Made by a program: the position numbers and the translations under genes. A stretch of DNA of 64,000 nucleotides from Dethiosulfatibacter aminovorans DSM 17477. GTDB lineage: Bacteria > Bacillota > Clostridia > Tissierellales > Dethiosulfatibacteraceae. Positions 1 through 8,798 of this stretch are shown piece by piece. The stretch lies in the NCBI RefSeq assembly GCF_900142005.1, contig NZ_FQZL01000022.1, positions 1 through 64,000 of the forward strand. Reading direction: 5' to 3'. A model generated the notes under the pieces. The model was not told the origin of the DNA, made no database searches, and saw only the letters and a list, made by a program, of their open reading frames with translations. Position 1 is the first letter of the stretch. Every line of letters starts with the position of its first letter.

Positions 1-127
1 CTATGCATCCTGTTGTCTCTATCTTGTAGTCGAGTCCAAGCTCTTCCCTCTTTGCTTCAAGGGCCGCTATTACCTTTCTTCCTCCGGAGGCTATTCCGCA
101 GCTTCCCAGTCCTACTCTTATTATCAT
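1..127 (-). CDS. NADH-binding iron-sulfur subunit, HydB/NuoF type (N-terminal fragment)
   Basis: The first 42 codons of a minus-strand gene run off the left edge of the window. The reading begins MIIRVGLGSCGIASGG, which is the start of the thioredoxin-like [2Fe-2S] domain found at the N-terminus of HydB/HndC-type NuoF proteins. Members carry this domain ahead of an FMN/NADH-binding domain and work in electron-bifurcating hydrogenases, NADH-dependent reductases or formate dehydrogenases. Its ATG overlaps the stop of the upstream NuoE-like gene as TAATG, and a GGAGGG site sits inside that gene's last codons, so the two are translationally coupled. Which complex it belongs to cannot be decided because the rest lies outside the window. 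Confidence 0.8.
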   Translation of the reverse strand, partial: MIIRVGLGSCGIASGGRKVIAALEAKREELGLDYKIETTGCI

Positions 128-654
128 TATGCCGCTCCCTCCTCTTTCGCTCTTATGTCTTTTATTACCTTTACTGCTGATGCAGGCGTAAGGTTTCCGT
201 ATGCTTCCCCGTTTATCATGATTACCGGTGCAAGACTGCAGCATCCCAGACAGGCAACGTCTTCTATTGTGAACATTCCGTCTTCAGTTGTCTCTCCCGG
301 CTTTATCTTAAGCTCTTCGCAGAGCACCTTTGATATTTCCTTTGATCCGTTTACGTGACAGGCTGTTCCCTGGCACTGCAGTATCAGGTATTTTCCTATG
401 GGGTTGAGCCTGAACTGCGTGTAGAATGTCGCCACTCCATATATTGTAGCCTTCTTGTTGTCAGTCTTGTCGGCTACGTATTTCATTGCGCTCAAGGGGA
501 GGTATCCGTAAACTTCCTGTATCTCCTGGAGTATGTTGATCAAACTTCCCTTCTTCTTCCCGTATTTCTCCACTACGGGGGCTATCAAGTTCAGGTCCAC
601 GTTTTCATCCTTGAACTTCTTTTCCATTTCTGCTACGTTGCAGTTTTCACACAT
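127..654 (-). CDS. [2Fe-2S] thioredoxin-like subunit, HydC/NuoE family
   Basis: This 175-residue protein is the small [2Fe-2S] subunit that passes electrons to the NADH-binding NuoF/HydB partner. The ligand cysteines are in the family arrangement C94-x4-C99 (CQGTAC) and C135-x3-C139 (CLGCC), with the helical N-terminal region before them. The open frame extends upstream to 711, but the ATG at 654 is preferred: it has GGAGA seven bases upstream and begins exactly where family members begin. An additional N-terminal MCENC pair of cysteines is unusual. It is coupled to the NuoF-like gene by a TAATG overlap. A run of phased GTGTTT motifs lies upstream (771-828). It could serve a bifurcating hydrogenase or another NADH-linked complex. 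Confidence 0.9.
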   Translation of the reverse strand: MCENCNVAEMEKKFKDENVDLNLIAPVVEKYGKKKGSLINILQEIQEVYGYLPLSAMKYVADKTDNKKATIYGVATFYTQFRLNPIGKYLILQCQGTACHVNGSKEISKVLCEELKIKPGETTEDGMFTIEDVACLGCCSLAPVIMINGEAYGNLTPASAVKVIKDIRAKEEGAA

Positions 655-770
655 GTTGTTTCTCCTTCCTTGTTTCTGTTTTGGTTTTTCATTATGACCG
701 GTTATAGTCAAATTTACGTCAATTTCATCTAGCCAGCGTCTTTAACATCAATAGTTATTAGAGACTTTCA

Positions 771-828
771 ATTTGTGTTTGGTTTAGTGTTTTCATTTGT
801 GTTTGCTCGTGTTTTACATTTGTGTTTG
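771..828. promoter_or_regulatory. Array of five phased GTGTTT motifs upstream of the NuoE-like gene
   Basis: GTGTTT begins at 775, 787, 799, 809 and 822, so it recurs about once per helical turn. Three of the copies sit in a longer direct repeat ATTTGTGTTTG at 771, 795 and 818. The array ends about 115 bp upstream of the NuoE-like start on the minus strand (AAACAC in that reading). Such phasing suggests cooperative binding of a regulator on one DNA face. No known regulator motif (for example the Rex box) was recognised. No convincing promoter for the NuoE-like gene was found between the array and the start. Confidence 0.4.
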
Positions 829-952
829 ATTTTCGTAACATTACCATTATACTTTAATTTAAATAATATACAAGGCTTAGAAACCTTGTTTTTTGTTGAA
901 AACCATGATTTTTTTACATTTACACAAATAAATATTTTTTGTTCCACATTAC

Positions 953-980
953 TTAACGCCGTTCTTTATTATGGTATAAT
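953..980 (+). promoter_or_regulatory. Promoter with extended -10, upstream of the ClC gene
   Basis: TGGTATAAT at 972-980 is a perfect -10 hexamer with an upstream TG extension; a weak -35 (TTAACG, 953-958) lies 16 bp before it. It would give a leader of about 240 nt to the ClC start at 1229, in which no riboswitch was recognised. The same TGGTATAAT form recurs at 5774 and, on the minus strand, at 16396-16404. Confidence 0.5.
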
Positions 981-1228
981 ATAGATTATCACAAAATAGT
1001 TTTATTTTCAAGTATATAGATATACTACCTATTCCATCCATATAAGTAAACAATTAAAAACTTATTAAATCATAAATTATTTTTATTGCTATTTTTAAAA
1101 CAACAACATATAGGAAGTAATGCAAAAATTAATTAAATTTTTAACAGATTGCTCATAAAACTTATTGACCATTGACCAAAATAGTATTAACATACTTAAT
1201 GGATAAAGTTGATTGAGGAGTGATTTTT

Positions 1229-2866
1229 TTGAAACCCGTCCATGCAAAAGAGAACAATGCATACAACATACTTGACCACTGGTACAATACAAAATCCCTT
1301 ATAATACTCGAATGTCTCATACTTGGAGTCTTTGTGGGATTCATAGTGGTGCTTTATAGATTTCTGCTTGACTATGTCAGCAGTCTGATGGACAAATACA
1401 TATTTGTCCATATTCACGATCCCCATTATGTTCCTTATATAATAGCATTCCTTTTGTTCGCTGCGTTTCTCGTGAACAAGATGCTCTCCATACAACCATT
1501 AATTTCAGGAAGCGGCATTCCCCAGGTTAAAGGATATATATTCAGGCAGATTAAAATGCCATGGATCAGCATAATTATAAACAAGTTTATGGCAGGAGTA
1601 CTTTGCATAGGCTCTGGATTGTCGCTGGGAAGAGAAGGCCCTTCAATACAGCTGGGAGCAGCTGCAGGAAAAGGATTTTGCAAAATATTCAGAAGAAAAA
1701 AGATTGAAGCGAAATATCTTGTGACCGGAGGCGCCAGCGCAGGTCTTGCCGCTGCATTTAATGCCCCTCTTGCAGGAGTGGTTTTTGCGCTGGAAGAGGT
1801 TCACAAGAATTTTTCGCCTTTTATTGTAATCACCGTTCTAGCCACAGCAGTAAGTGCTGAATTTGTATCAGAAACATTCTACGGTTCAAATCCCGTTATG
1901 AATTTTGATATAGTGGATAAGTTTCCTCTTGCTCATTACAATTCAATAATACTACTGGGCATTGTTCTTGGAATAGCCGGCATACTTTACAATCATTTTC
2001 TTGTTCTGTCTCTTGATCTGTTCAGTTCAGACAAGTTCATTAAAAAAAAATACAAGATGTATCTGGTCTTTCTCCTTGCGGGAGCCGCACTTGCATTCAT
2101 TCCCGAAATAACCAGAGGCGGACACCATCTTATAGAACCCGTAGTGGATCTACGCTATGGAATGAGAGCAGTACTTGTATTTTTGATACTCAAATTCATG
2201 TTTTCAATGGTATCATATGGCTCAGGAGCACCTGGTGGCATTTTCCTTCCCCTTCTGGTTATCGGGGCGCTAATAGGATCGCTGTACGGTCAGCTTTTGA
2301 GTGCGCACTCGGGAATGGATCCTGTTTATATACAAAACATGGTAATTTTTGCAATGGCAGGATTCTTGACGGCGGTTGTACGTGCACCCATAACAGCCTG
2401 CCTTTTAATTTGTGAGATGACCGGTTCCTTTACACATTTTCTACCATTGACGGTTGTCGTGATTATCTCTTATCTTATACCTGAATTCTTCAACTGTCAT
2501 CCGATATACGATATTCTACTCAACAGAGCCCTTGAAAACAACAATGCAACATATATCGGAGCTGAAAAGTGCAAGGTTCTACTCGAAAAAACGGTAGTAG
2601 TGGATTCATCTGTAGAAAACAAAGCGGTCAGGGATATCGAATGGCCTGAAAATTGCCTTATTGTTAATATAGAACGATGTGCCAAGGACTATCTTCCAAG
2701 AGGGTCCTTCAAGCTGCTGGCTGCCGACCATATAACCTTTATTACGGATGAAGCCTATGCTGCAGGCGTAAAAAAGAAGCTTGGAAAGCTTATGGATGAC
2801 CCTTATCTCGATTCTTCCTGCTATATCAATACATCAATAGATGATATCATGGATAGCCAGAAGTAA
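1229..2866 (+). CDS. ClC-type H+/Cl- exchanger with C-terminal TrkA-C domain
   Basis: A 545-residue ClC protein that would exchange chloride for protons across the cell membrane. The selectivity-filter motifs are all present: GSGIP near residues 94-98, GREGP near 134-138 with its gating glutamate, and GSGAPGGIFLP near 331-341. The internal proton glutamate is present in the ALEEV stretch near 189-190, which favours an exchanger over a channel. Some 70 residues at the C-terminus resemble a TrkA-C/RCK-C ligand-binding domain. The frame opens at a GTG at 1220, but that codon lies inside the Shine-Dalgarno GAGGAG; the TTG at 1229 sits eight bases after it and is the likelier start. It is a single-gene unit followed by a strong terminator. 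Confidence 0.9.
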   Translation: MKPVHAKENNAYNILDHWYNTKSLIILECLILGVFVGFIVVLYRFLLDYVSSLMDKYIFVHIHDPHYVPYIIAFLLFAAFLVNKMLSIQPLISGSGIPQVKGYIFRQIKMPWISIIINKFMAGVLCIGSGLSLGREGPSIQLGAAAGKGFCKIFRRKKIEAKYLVTGGASAGLAAAFNAPLAGVVFALEEVHKNFSPFIVITVLATAVSAEFVSETFYGSNPVMNFDIVDKFPLAHYNSIILLGIVLGIAGILYNHFLVLSLDLFSSDKFIKKKYKMYLVFLLAGAALAFIPEITRGGHHLIEPVVDLRYGMRAVLVFLILKFMFSMVSYGSGAPGGIFLPLLVIGALIGSLYGQLLSAHSGMDPVYIQNMVIFAMAGFLTAVVRAPITACLLICEMTGSFTHFLPLTVVVIISYLIPEFFNCHPIYDILLNRALENNNATYIGAEKCKVLLEKTVVVDSSVENKAVRDIEWPENCLIVNIERCAKDYLPRGSFKLLAADHITFITDEAYAAGVKKKLGKLMDDPYLDSSCYINTSIDDIMDSQK

Positions 2867-2891
2867 TAGAAGTAATGACAAAAATTCAAAA

Positions 2892-2921
2892 AGTGAACCT
2901 TCGACAGGTTCACTTTTTTTA
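2892..2921. terminator. Bidirectional intrinsic terminator
   Basis: A perfect 10-bp stem, 2892-2901 pairing with 2907-2916 around the loop TCGAC, is followed by T residues on the plus strand and preceded by A residues, so it can end transcription both from the ClC gene and from the convergent GNAT gene. Confidence 0.85.
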
Positions 2922-2995
2922 CATCATTTTTGTTTAATAACATCAAACATCTCTTTTAATCAATTGATTTTGATTCTTTTATTCCGCCATCGGTC

Positions 2996-3508
2996 CTATC
3001 CCTTGTTGACATTCCAGTATAAAAGTCCGCCTTCCTCATGAGAAAGTATCAGTCCTGACTTTTTCAAAACCTTCTGGGAAGGAATATTGTCCTGAAGAGT
3101 AGATGCCGTAATTCTCTTTATCTTGACCTTTTTCTGCGAGAACGCCCACTTTACAAGTTCAGTAAGGGCTTCAGTCATATATCCCTTATTCCTGAACCTT
3201 TCCTCTGTGCCAAATCCAACCTCCAGCTTTCCTTCTTCTCCTTCAATACCCTTGAATCCAATTTCTCCGATTATGAGCTTCTCCTCCTTGAGAACCATCT
3301 GCCAGAATGTATAAAAAGCATAGTTTTCCGGATCCTGCTCCATCTTGTCAATCTTTATTGCATAGATCTTTTTCATTTTGTCGTCAGGCTCTTCTGAAAA
3401 GAGTTGAAATCCCAATTCTTCAGCCAATTGAATCTTATTATCCAGGGCTCTTTTCATTTCATCGGGCTTCAAAGGCACCAGCAACAATCTGTCCGTTTCA
3501 ATAAACAT
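2996..3508 (-). CDS. GNAT family N-acetyltransferase (RimJ/RimL type)
   Basis: A 170-residue acetyltransferase opening MFIETDRLLLVPL, the usual start of RimJ/RimL-like GNAT enzymes. The later stretch GFGTEERFRNKGYMTEAL matches the acetyl-CoA pyrophosphate loop (consensus R/Q-x-x-G-x-G/A), with the second glycine replaced, as often seen in this subgroup. Family members acetylate ribosomal proteins, antibiotics or small amines; the substrate here is unknown. GGGAGGGG lies just before the ATG. The start is 12 bp after the PPK2 gene ends, so the two are probably co-transcribed. Confidence 0.8.
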   Translation of the reverse strand: MFIETDRLLLVPLKPDEMKRALDNKIQLAEELGFQLFSEEPDDKMKKIYAIKIDKMEQDPENYAFYTFWQMVLKEEKLIIGEIGFKGIEGEEGKLEVGFGTEERFRNKGYMTEALTELVKWAFSQKKVKIKRITASTLQDNIPSQKVLKKSGLILSHEEGGLLYWNVNKG

Positions 3509-3520
3509 GTAATCCCCTCC

Positions 3521-4348
3521 CTATTTTTTCTTCTTTTCATTATTCTTTAAGGCAATTTTACTTGCAACGTCTTCAACAATATTTTGTTCGCTGTAAGGCG
3601 TTCTTTCGTAATTGTTTTTTATCTGCTTTTCAGGAAGCTTAATCTTCTTGTAATCCATCTCCTTATAATCTATCTGCTTCAATAGATGGGTTATGCAGTT
3701 TATCCTTGCATTCTTTTTTATGTCTGACTCGACAACATTCCACGGCGACTTTGTAGTATCACTATATCTGAACATTATATCCTTTGCTTCAGAGTAGCTT
3801 TCCCATCTCCTCCTTGCTTCAAGGTCCATGTCGCTCAGCTTCCACCTCTTTGTAGGGTCGTCTATCCTTGCCTGGAACCTTCTTTCCTGTTCCTTGTCGC
3901 TTACAGAAAACCAATACTTCACAAGTATTATTCCGGACCTTATTAGCATGTTTTCAAATTCAGGCACTGAATTCAAAAACTCCCAGTATTCATCATCCGT
4001 ACAAAATCCCATTACCCTTTCAACACCGGCCCTGTTGTACCAGCTTCTGTCAAAGAATACCATTTCGCCGGCTGATGGAAGATGGGATACGTATCTCTGG
4101 AAATACCATTGGGTCCTTTCCGTTTCCGTAGGCTTTGCAAGGGCTGCAACCCTGGCATATCTGGGATTCAACGGCTGCATAATTCGCTTTATGGTTCCGC
4201 CCTTCCCGGCGGCATCCCTTCCTTCAAAAACCACAACAACACGAAGTCCACGCTCAATGATCCATCTCTGCATCTTCACCAGTTCAATCTGAAGTTCTCT
4301 TAGCTTTTTCTCATACACTTTTGTAGATAATTTAACAGCATCCTTCAT
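3521..4348 (-). CDS. ppk2: Polyphosphate kinase 2 family protein
   Basis: A 275-residue single-domain PPK2, which moves phosphate between polyphosphate and nucleotides. The Walker A loop GRDAAGKGG lies at residues 43-51 and the lid/Walker B element FFDRSWYNR at 98-106. PPK2 enzymes phosphorylate NMPs or NDPs at the expense of polyphosphate or run in reverse; class cannot be assigned by eye. The ATG at 4348 has only a weak upstream GGTG, so a slightly different start is possible. It heads a two-gene unit with the GNAT gene. Confidence 0.88.
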   Translation of the reverse strand: MKDAVKLSTKVYEKKLRELQIELVKMQRWIIERGLRVVVVFEGRDAAGKGGTIKRIMQPLNPRYARVAALAKPTETERTQWYFQRYVSHLPSAGEMVFFDRSWYNRAGVERVMGFCTDDEYWEFLNSVPEFENMLIRSGIILVKYWFSVSDKEQERRFQARIDDPTKRWKLSDMDLEARRRWESYSEAKDIMFRYSDTTKSPWNVVESDIKKNARINCITHLLKQIDYKEMDYKKIKLPEKQIKNNYERTPYSEQNIVEDVASKIALKNNEKKKK

Positions 4349-4478
4349 TCAATCACCGTCCAGGAAATCAATAACTTAAATTTATTATTATAATTATTAT
4401 ATCATAAAACTGCATGGATTTATTAATGAATATATTATTTAGATGCTGCAAATCATATGGAAAAAATGATAATCTTAA

Positions 4479-5660
4479 CTAATGATCCTTATAGTTGAAT
4501 AGAGGCTTCAACACATCCACTATTTCAACTGTTTCATCAATGCTGTCCAAAATGCTTTCCATGGACTTGTAGGCCTGTGGAGCCTCATCCAGCGTCTTCC
4601 TGCATACCGACTCCGAATGAATACCCTTCATTGACTCCTTGAATTCCTTCATATCGATATTGTTCTTTGCAGCTTTCCTGCTCATGAGCCGCCCTGCGCC
4701 ATGAGGAGCAGAACAGTTCCAGTCGTAGTTCCCCTTGCCTATTGCAAGAATGGACCCGTCCCTCATGTTTATTGGAATGAGAAGCAGTTCTCCTTTTTTT
4801 GCAGATACGGCTCCCTTTCTCAATATCATTGAATCAAGGTCTATATAGTTGTGTATTGTCACAAACTCCTTCACTACGCTCAACCCAAATCTATCTACAA
4901 TCCTTTTGGATATAAGCTTTCTGTTTTCATATGCAAACCTCTGAACAAGCTCCATATCGTGGAGATAGTCGTCCAAAAGGCTTCCATGGCAGTAGGCAAG
5001 ATTCTTTTTTATTATTCTGCCTTTCAGCTCTGCCATTTTTTCCAAAACTTCCGAATCCTGTTTTCTGTTCTTTAACAGGTCCATTTCCTTTTGAATATTC
5101 ATGTTGTATCCCTTGAAGGTTTCATATGCCTTTTTCTGATAATATTCGGCAACCTGCTTTCCTAGATTTCTGCTTCCTGAATGCACCACAAGGTAGAGAC
5201 CTCCATTTTCTCCCCTGTTTATTTCTATGAAGTGGTTTCCTCCTCCCAGAGATCCAATGCTTCTCCTGATCCTTTCAATATTGTCAAGTTCCTTGACACA
5301 CTTCAACCGGTCCACAGGAAATTTCTTCATAACCCTGTCATAAACCTTGAAGCCAGTAGGTATTTCCTCCCTGATGAACCTGTTTATTTCATCAAAGTCC
5401 AGCTTTCCCGTTTTGAATTCAACTGTATGCATGCCGCATCCAATGTCCACACCTACAAGATTCGGCACAACCTTGTCACTGACAGTCATGGTAGTCCCTA
5501 TGGTGCAACCCTTGCCTGTATGGACATCGGGCATTATCCTTATTTTACTGCCTCTGACAAACTCCTGGTCACAAAGCTCTTTTATCTGACTGAAGGCCGT
5601 TTCCTCAACCTCTTTGGCATAAACCCTTGCCGTATTATATCTACCTTTTATCTCAATCAA
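4479..5660 (-). CDS. rtcB: RtcB-type RNA ligase
   Basis: A 393-residue RtcB, which ligates RNA 3'-phosphate or 2',3'-cyclic phosphate ends to 5'-OH ends with GTP and Mn2+. Metal and guanylate motifs are visible: DVHTGKG near 45-51, VDIGCGM with Cys75, GGGNHFIEI at 139-147, HSGSRNLG at 160-167, and the nucleophilic histidine in HGAGR at about 320. The length fits the shorter bacterial group. It starts with TTG at 5660; AGGAGA lies upstream, and the nearer ATG is followed at once by a stop in its own frame. No archease or RtcA partner is nearby. Confidence 0.92.
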   Translation of the reverse strand: MIEIKGRYNTARVYAKEVEETAFSQIKELCDQEFVRGSKIRIMPDVHTGKGCTIGTTMTVSDKVVPNLVGVDIGCGMHTVEFKTGKLDFDEINRFIREEIPTGFKVYDRVMKKFPVDRLKCVKELDNIERIRRSIGSLGGGNHFIEINRGENGGLYLVVHSGSRNLGKQVAEYYQKKAYETFKGYNMNIQKEMDLLKNRKQDSEVLEKMAELKGRIIKKNLAYCHGSLLDDYLHDMELVQRFAYENRKLISKRIVDRFGLSVVKEFVTIHNYIDLDSMILRKGAVSAKKGELLLIPINMRDGSILAIGKGNYDWNCSAPHGAGRLMSRKAAKNNIDMKEFKESMKGIHSESVCRKTLDEAPQAYKSMESILDSIDETVEIVDVLKPLFNYKDH

Positions 5661-5773
5661 ACCATTTCTCTCCTATTAAACTTCTCAGTACATCAAGTCC
5701 CTCTAATATAATTATATCTTTTAAAACTTTTATTCACAACCAAAAGACTTCCTGAAACCCCTACCAATAATTG

Positions 5774-5782
5774 TGGTATAAT
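5774..5782 (+). promoter_or_regulatory. Extended -10 promoter for the DUF2284 gene
   Basis: TGGTATAAT at 5774-5782 is a perfect extended -10 without a clear -35. It lies about 34 bp before the preferred start at 5816, so the long open frame from 5771 cannot be fully translated. Confidence 0.6.
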
Positions 5783-5815
5783 ATACAAAAAATAATTGAT
5801 GACATGGTGATTAAA

Positions 5816-6406
5816 ATGAAAACAATACATACCTTCAATGAAATAAGAATAAGAGACCTTCTTGATAACTACTGGGACAGAGGCAAATTCCTGGAGTTGT
5901 GCAAAAACTGCGGCAACTATGGAAAACTTTGGTCATGTCCTCCCTATGATTTCAATATCTACGATCATATTATGCAATACAACTATGTATATATCATAGG
6001 AACCAAGATGATATTTTCAGATAAGACAATTGAAAGCAACAGCAGCGAAAATGCCATAAGGGAATTCACAAAATCCACCCTTGAAAAAATGAGAAACATC
6101 CTTGGGGAAAAACTTCTAGCTCTTGAAGATGAAATAAAACAGGGGAAAAGCCTCTATGCAGGTAGCTGTCTTCTATGCGAAAACTGCAATAGAGAAGATG
6201 GCGAAAACTGCTGCAATGTAGACATGATGAGATATTCCCTTGAGTCACTGGGCTTTGATGTGTCTAAAATAGCCGGAAACCTCCTCGACATAGAACTTAA
6301 GTGGGCCTCAGACAGACTTCCTGAATACTATACACTTGTAAGTGCCTTTCTTTCAAAAGAAAGAATCAAGGACTATGAATCAACTCTGGCAACAATGTTT
6401 GATTAG
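5816..6406 (+). CDS. DUF2284 predicted metal-binding protein
   Basis: This 196-residue cysteine-rich protein matches DUF2284, annotated as predicted metal-binding. An N-terminal cluster CKNCGNYGKLWSCPP and a second cluster CLLCENCNREDGENCC could hold iron-sulfur or zinc centres. The biochemical role is unknown. The frame opens at TTG 5771, but that codon overlaps the promoter -10. ATG 5816 is preferred, with ATG 5804 as an alternative; both have only weak ribosome sites. It is monocistronic and ends at a hairpin shared with the convergent aminotransferase gene. Confidence 0.75.
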   Translation: MKTIHTFNEIRIRDLLDNYWDRGKFLELCKNCGNYGKLWSCPPYDFNIYDHIMQYNYVYIIGTKMIFSDKTIESNSSENAIREFTKSTLEKMRNILGEKLLALEDEIKQGKSLYAGSCLLCENCNREDGENCCNVDMMRYSLESLGFDVSKIAGNLLDIELKWASDRLPEYYTLVSAFLSKERIKDYESTLATMFD

Positions 6407-6410
6407 AAAA

Positions 6411-6461
6411 AAACACACCCAGATGCCAAATTTTCAACCGGCATTCCAGGTGTGCTTTTAT
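6411..6461. terminator. Bidirectional intrinsic terminator
   Basis: CACACC (6414-6419) pairs with GGTGTG (6449-6454) and ATGCC (6423-6427) with GGCAT (6440-6444). Flanking A and T runs suit termination in both directions between two convergent genes. Confidence 0.7.
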
Positions 6462-6483
6462 TTGTAATATTATGTTGCCGTTC

Positions 6484-7821
6484 TTATCTCTGAGCCTCGA
6501 ACTGTCTCAAAAGCTCAACAAACAGCTTTGGAATCTTTGCTATGTTTTCAGGTGATTCAACAAATGAAATCCTGAACTGTGTTCTTCCTGGGTTTTCTTC
6601 AATATTTTCAATGTCGTAGAATCCATTCATAGGTGCTACAAGAAGCGTAGTCTCAACTCCGTCGATAACAGCAGAACCTTCCTGGGCACAGTACAGAACA
6701 AAATCTATAGCCTTGAATCCAGGCTTAACAACATTCCTTACATCTATAACAGAATAAATCGATGCATCAGGGCTAGATACAATCAGTCCAGGCTCTTCTT
6801 CCTTAAGGCCATTGTAAACAGTCATTATCAGCCCTCTGTAATAGTCTCTCATTTCCTTGGCCCAGGCAGCTATCTGCTCTTCAGTTTCGTTAGCAAGTGC
6901 TCCAAATATATACTGTCCGATTGCATTTGCGCACAGGTTTGCAGTATACTCGGCAACAGCACGGTTGTTGAACTCAGGACTGTCAGTTACCAGCCCACCT
7001 ATTCTCAATCCACATGCATTCCATACCTTGGAAGCAGTTTCGATACTTATTCTTCTTCCCTCGATTCCAGGTACGTCCTTGTCGCTGAGTCCCCAGATAC
7101 TTACAATCTTGGTATCTTCAGCATAGTGAAGCTCCCTGTATGCTTCATCGCTTGCCATCCACATATTGTACTTGACACAAAGTCTGGCAAGATCCTTCAT
7201 TGTTTCATAGTCATAAAGCTGTCCAGTAGGATTGTCGTAAGGAATTACAAGAAGGCATCCTGGATTGTTTTTCTTTATAGCCTCTTCTATCTTATCCAGC
7301 TCAGGAAGAGTAAAATTTCCATCCTCATTCAATATTCTCTTTACTGTTGCAGTCTTTCTTCCAAGTCTTTGTGCAAAAGAGATATAATTGGTATAAGCCG
7401 GGTCTATCATCATTAGAGGCTTTTCATCTGTTCCTGCAGGTCCGCATACTCCGGTAACCAAAATCTCCATGGCCGCTGATCCACCATCAGTGACCTGAAC
7501 GAAAAGCTTGCTTGTGTCAAATCCTTCACACTTAAGGATATTCTTGAAGGCTTCCTGACATTCTTCAGTTCCAGCGGTACCGGTATATCTTATTACACCC
7601 TCTGCAAAGGGGCTTCCTTCCGCATCAAGTTCAAACATTCTCTTCTTCATTGCCGGATTGGTTGGCAATGAAACATTTCCAATGCCTACATTAATAACCG
7701 CTTCAGGTTTCACCTTTCTCTCCTGGTACTTCATCTGTGCCAGTCTTACTGCTGAAGGCTTTCTCGATTCGAAATGTGCCGATAGAACCGGTTTGTTAAT
7801 AACATTGCTCCTTTTATTCAT
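6484..7821 (-). CDS. Pyridoxal-phosphate aminotransferase, class I/II
   Basis: A 445-residue fold-type I aminotransferase. Recognisable parts are the cofactor-loop region DGGSAAMEIL, the PYDNPTGQ segment with the conserved Asn-Pro, the SDEAY motif (Asp that holds the pyridine nitrogen) and the Schiff-base lysine in SIETASKVWN near residue 265. An arginine near the C-terminus (QFRISFVE) would bind the substrate carboxylate. It probably transaminates between an amino acid and 2-oxoglutarate, but the substrate is not evident. It has its own promoter (7897-7926) and is separated from the cit genes by a terminator. Confidence 0.85.
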   Translation of the reverse strand: MNKRSNVINKPVLSAHFESRKPSAVRLAQMKYQERKVKPEAVINVGIGNVSLPTNPAMKKRMFELDAEGSPFAEGVIRYTGTAGTEECQEAFKNILKCEGFDTSKLFVQVTDGGSAAMEILVTGVCGPAGTDEKPLMMIDPAYTNYISFAQRLGRKTATVKRILNEDGNFTLPELDKIEEAIKKNNPGCLLVIPYDNPTGQLYDYETMKDLARLCVKYNMWMASDEAYRELHYAEDTKIVSIWGLSDKDVPGIEGRRISIETASKVWNACGLRIGGLVTDSPEFNNRAVAEYTANLCANAIGQYIFGALANETEEQIAAWAKEMRDYYRGLIMTVYNGLKEEEPGLIVSSPDASIYSVIDVRNVVKPGFKAIDFVLYCAQEGSAVIDGVETTLLVAPMNGFYDIENIEENPGRTQFRISFVESPENIAKIPKLFVELLRQFEAQR

Positions 7822-7896
7822 CTTCTTGCTCCTCTTAAATCTTTGATATTTAGTATTCTCTGATACTATTTTTTGTACATATTTTCTGCCATCTAA

Positions 7897-7926
7897 AGTA
7901 TAACATTTTCAATTTACCAATTGCAA
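7897..7926 (-). promoter_or_regulatory. Sigma-A promoter of the aminotransferase gene
   Basis: On the minus strand, TTGCAA (7926-7921) and TATACT (7902-7897) are spaced 18 bp and the -10 is preceded by TG. The expected start lies about 70 bp before the ATG. The rest of the 350-bp gap (7822-8171) contains only this promoter and the citX terminator. Confidence 0.65.
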
Positions 7927-8120
7927 CACTTTTTGAAAAGTTGTTTCAATCATTTTGCAATTTTTTCATCACTTCTGTCAAAACCCTTAAATTAAGTCAA
8001 CGGAAGGCTTCAAGGCTTTCCTAATCGAATAAGGATCTGACTTATCGAAATGCACATTCTATAAACTTCTTTCCGTCTTCACATGCAGAAAAAAAGGTAA
8101 AAATACAACTTCAATATAAC

Positions 8121-8157
8121 AAAAAACCCGGTGAAATGAATTTTTCATCAGGTTTTT
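8121..8157 (-). terminator. Intrinsic terminator after citX
   Basis: In the minus reading a hairpin with AAAACC/GGTTTT outer and GATGAAA/TTTCACC inner pairs (one wobble) is followed by six T residues. It ends the aconitase-IDH-cit run. Confidence 0.75.
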
Positions 8158-8171
8158 GCTCTTTTATGCAA

Positions 8172-8777
8172 CTATTTTTTGTTCACAAGCAGGACTTCAA
8201 TGGTCTTTCTCTGCAATTCCTCTACACTGTGTCTCCGACTTCTAGCGCAAGCCGCAGCCATATCACCGCAAATCAGGCACTTGCGTCCATCCAAACCCAC
8301 TTCATCCCTGCCGATTTTTCTAACATTTACAATTCCTCCGGCATCAGATGGCGAATCCAATGCAAGTATGTCAATATCAAACAGCCTTCCTATTGGCGTG
8401 TTGTCTTCAATATCCGTCATCATCCTCTTTATTGAAAGAGCATCATCTTGAATTACATAGTATGCGGTATAGCCCGTATTTTCGATTTCAATTTCACGAT
8501 GCAATACAGTATACTTTTCATTTCCCAACAATTCCTCAATAAGTTCAATACCTGCTTCAAACCCTGATTTTGCCAATTCAAAGACCTTTACCGGTCCCGC
8601 AATATTCATCGTGAAACAGATCAAGGCATTCGTACCTCCACCTTTACCTTTGTCATTATAAGCTTCCAGCAGCTGCATCTGTTTGCAGACCCTTTTTTCC
8701 CTTGCATCCAGAATTTCTTCAAGTGAAACATGATGACAGCTTTCCAGTTCTTCGTATATCTTATCCTGTAAGTTCAT
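8172..8777 (-). CDS. citX: Apo-citrate lyase phosphoribosyl-dephospho-CoA transferase
   Basis: CitX attaches the 2'-(5''-triphosphoribosyl)-3'-dephospho-CoA group to the serine of the citrate lyase acyl carrier CitD. The conserved core is visible: GRLFDIDIL, then CLICGDMAAACARSRRHSVEEL. The ORF opens at 8795, but ATG 8777 has AGGAG at ideal distance, giving 201 residues. It follows citC directly. The partner CitG, which makes the prosthetic-group precursor, is not in the window. Confidence 0.92.
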   Translation of the reverse strand: MNLQDKIYEELESCHHVSLEEILDAREKRVCKQMQLLEAYNDKGKGGGTNALICFTMNIAGPVKVFELAKSGFEAGIELIEELLGNEKYTVLHREIEIENTGYTAYYVIQDDALSIKRMMTDIEDNTPIGRLFDIDILALDSPSDAGGIVNVRKIGRDEVGLDGRKCLICGDMAAACARSRRHSVEELQRKTIEVLLVNKK

Positions 8778-8798
8778 AGATTCTCCTGGCTCCATTAA

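Noticed and set aside
655-1228. Fluoride riboswitch upstream of the ClC gene
   Set aside because: No crcB-motif blocks were found, and the protein has the GREGP motif of chloride exchangers rather than fluoride-type signatures.
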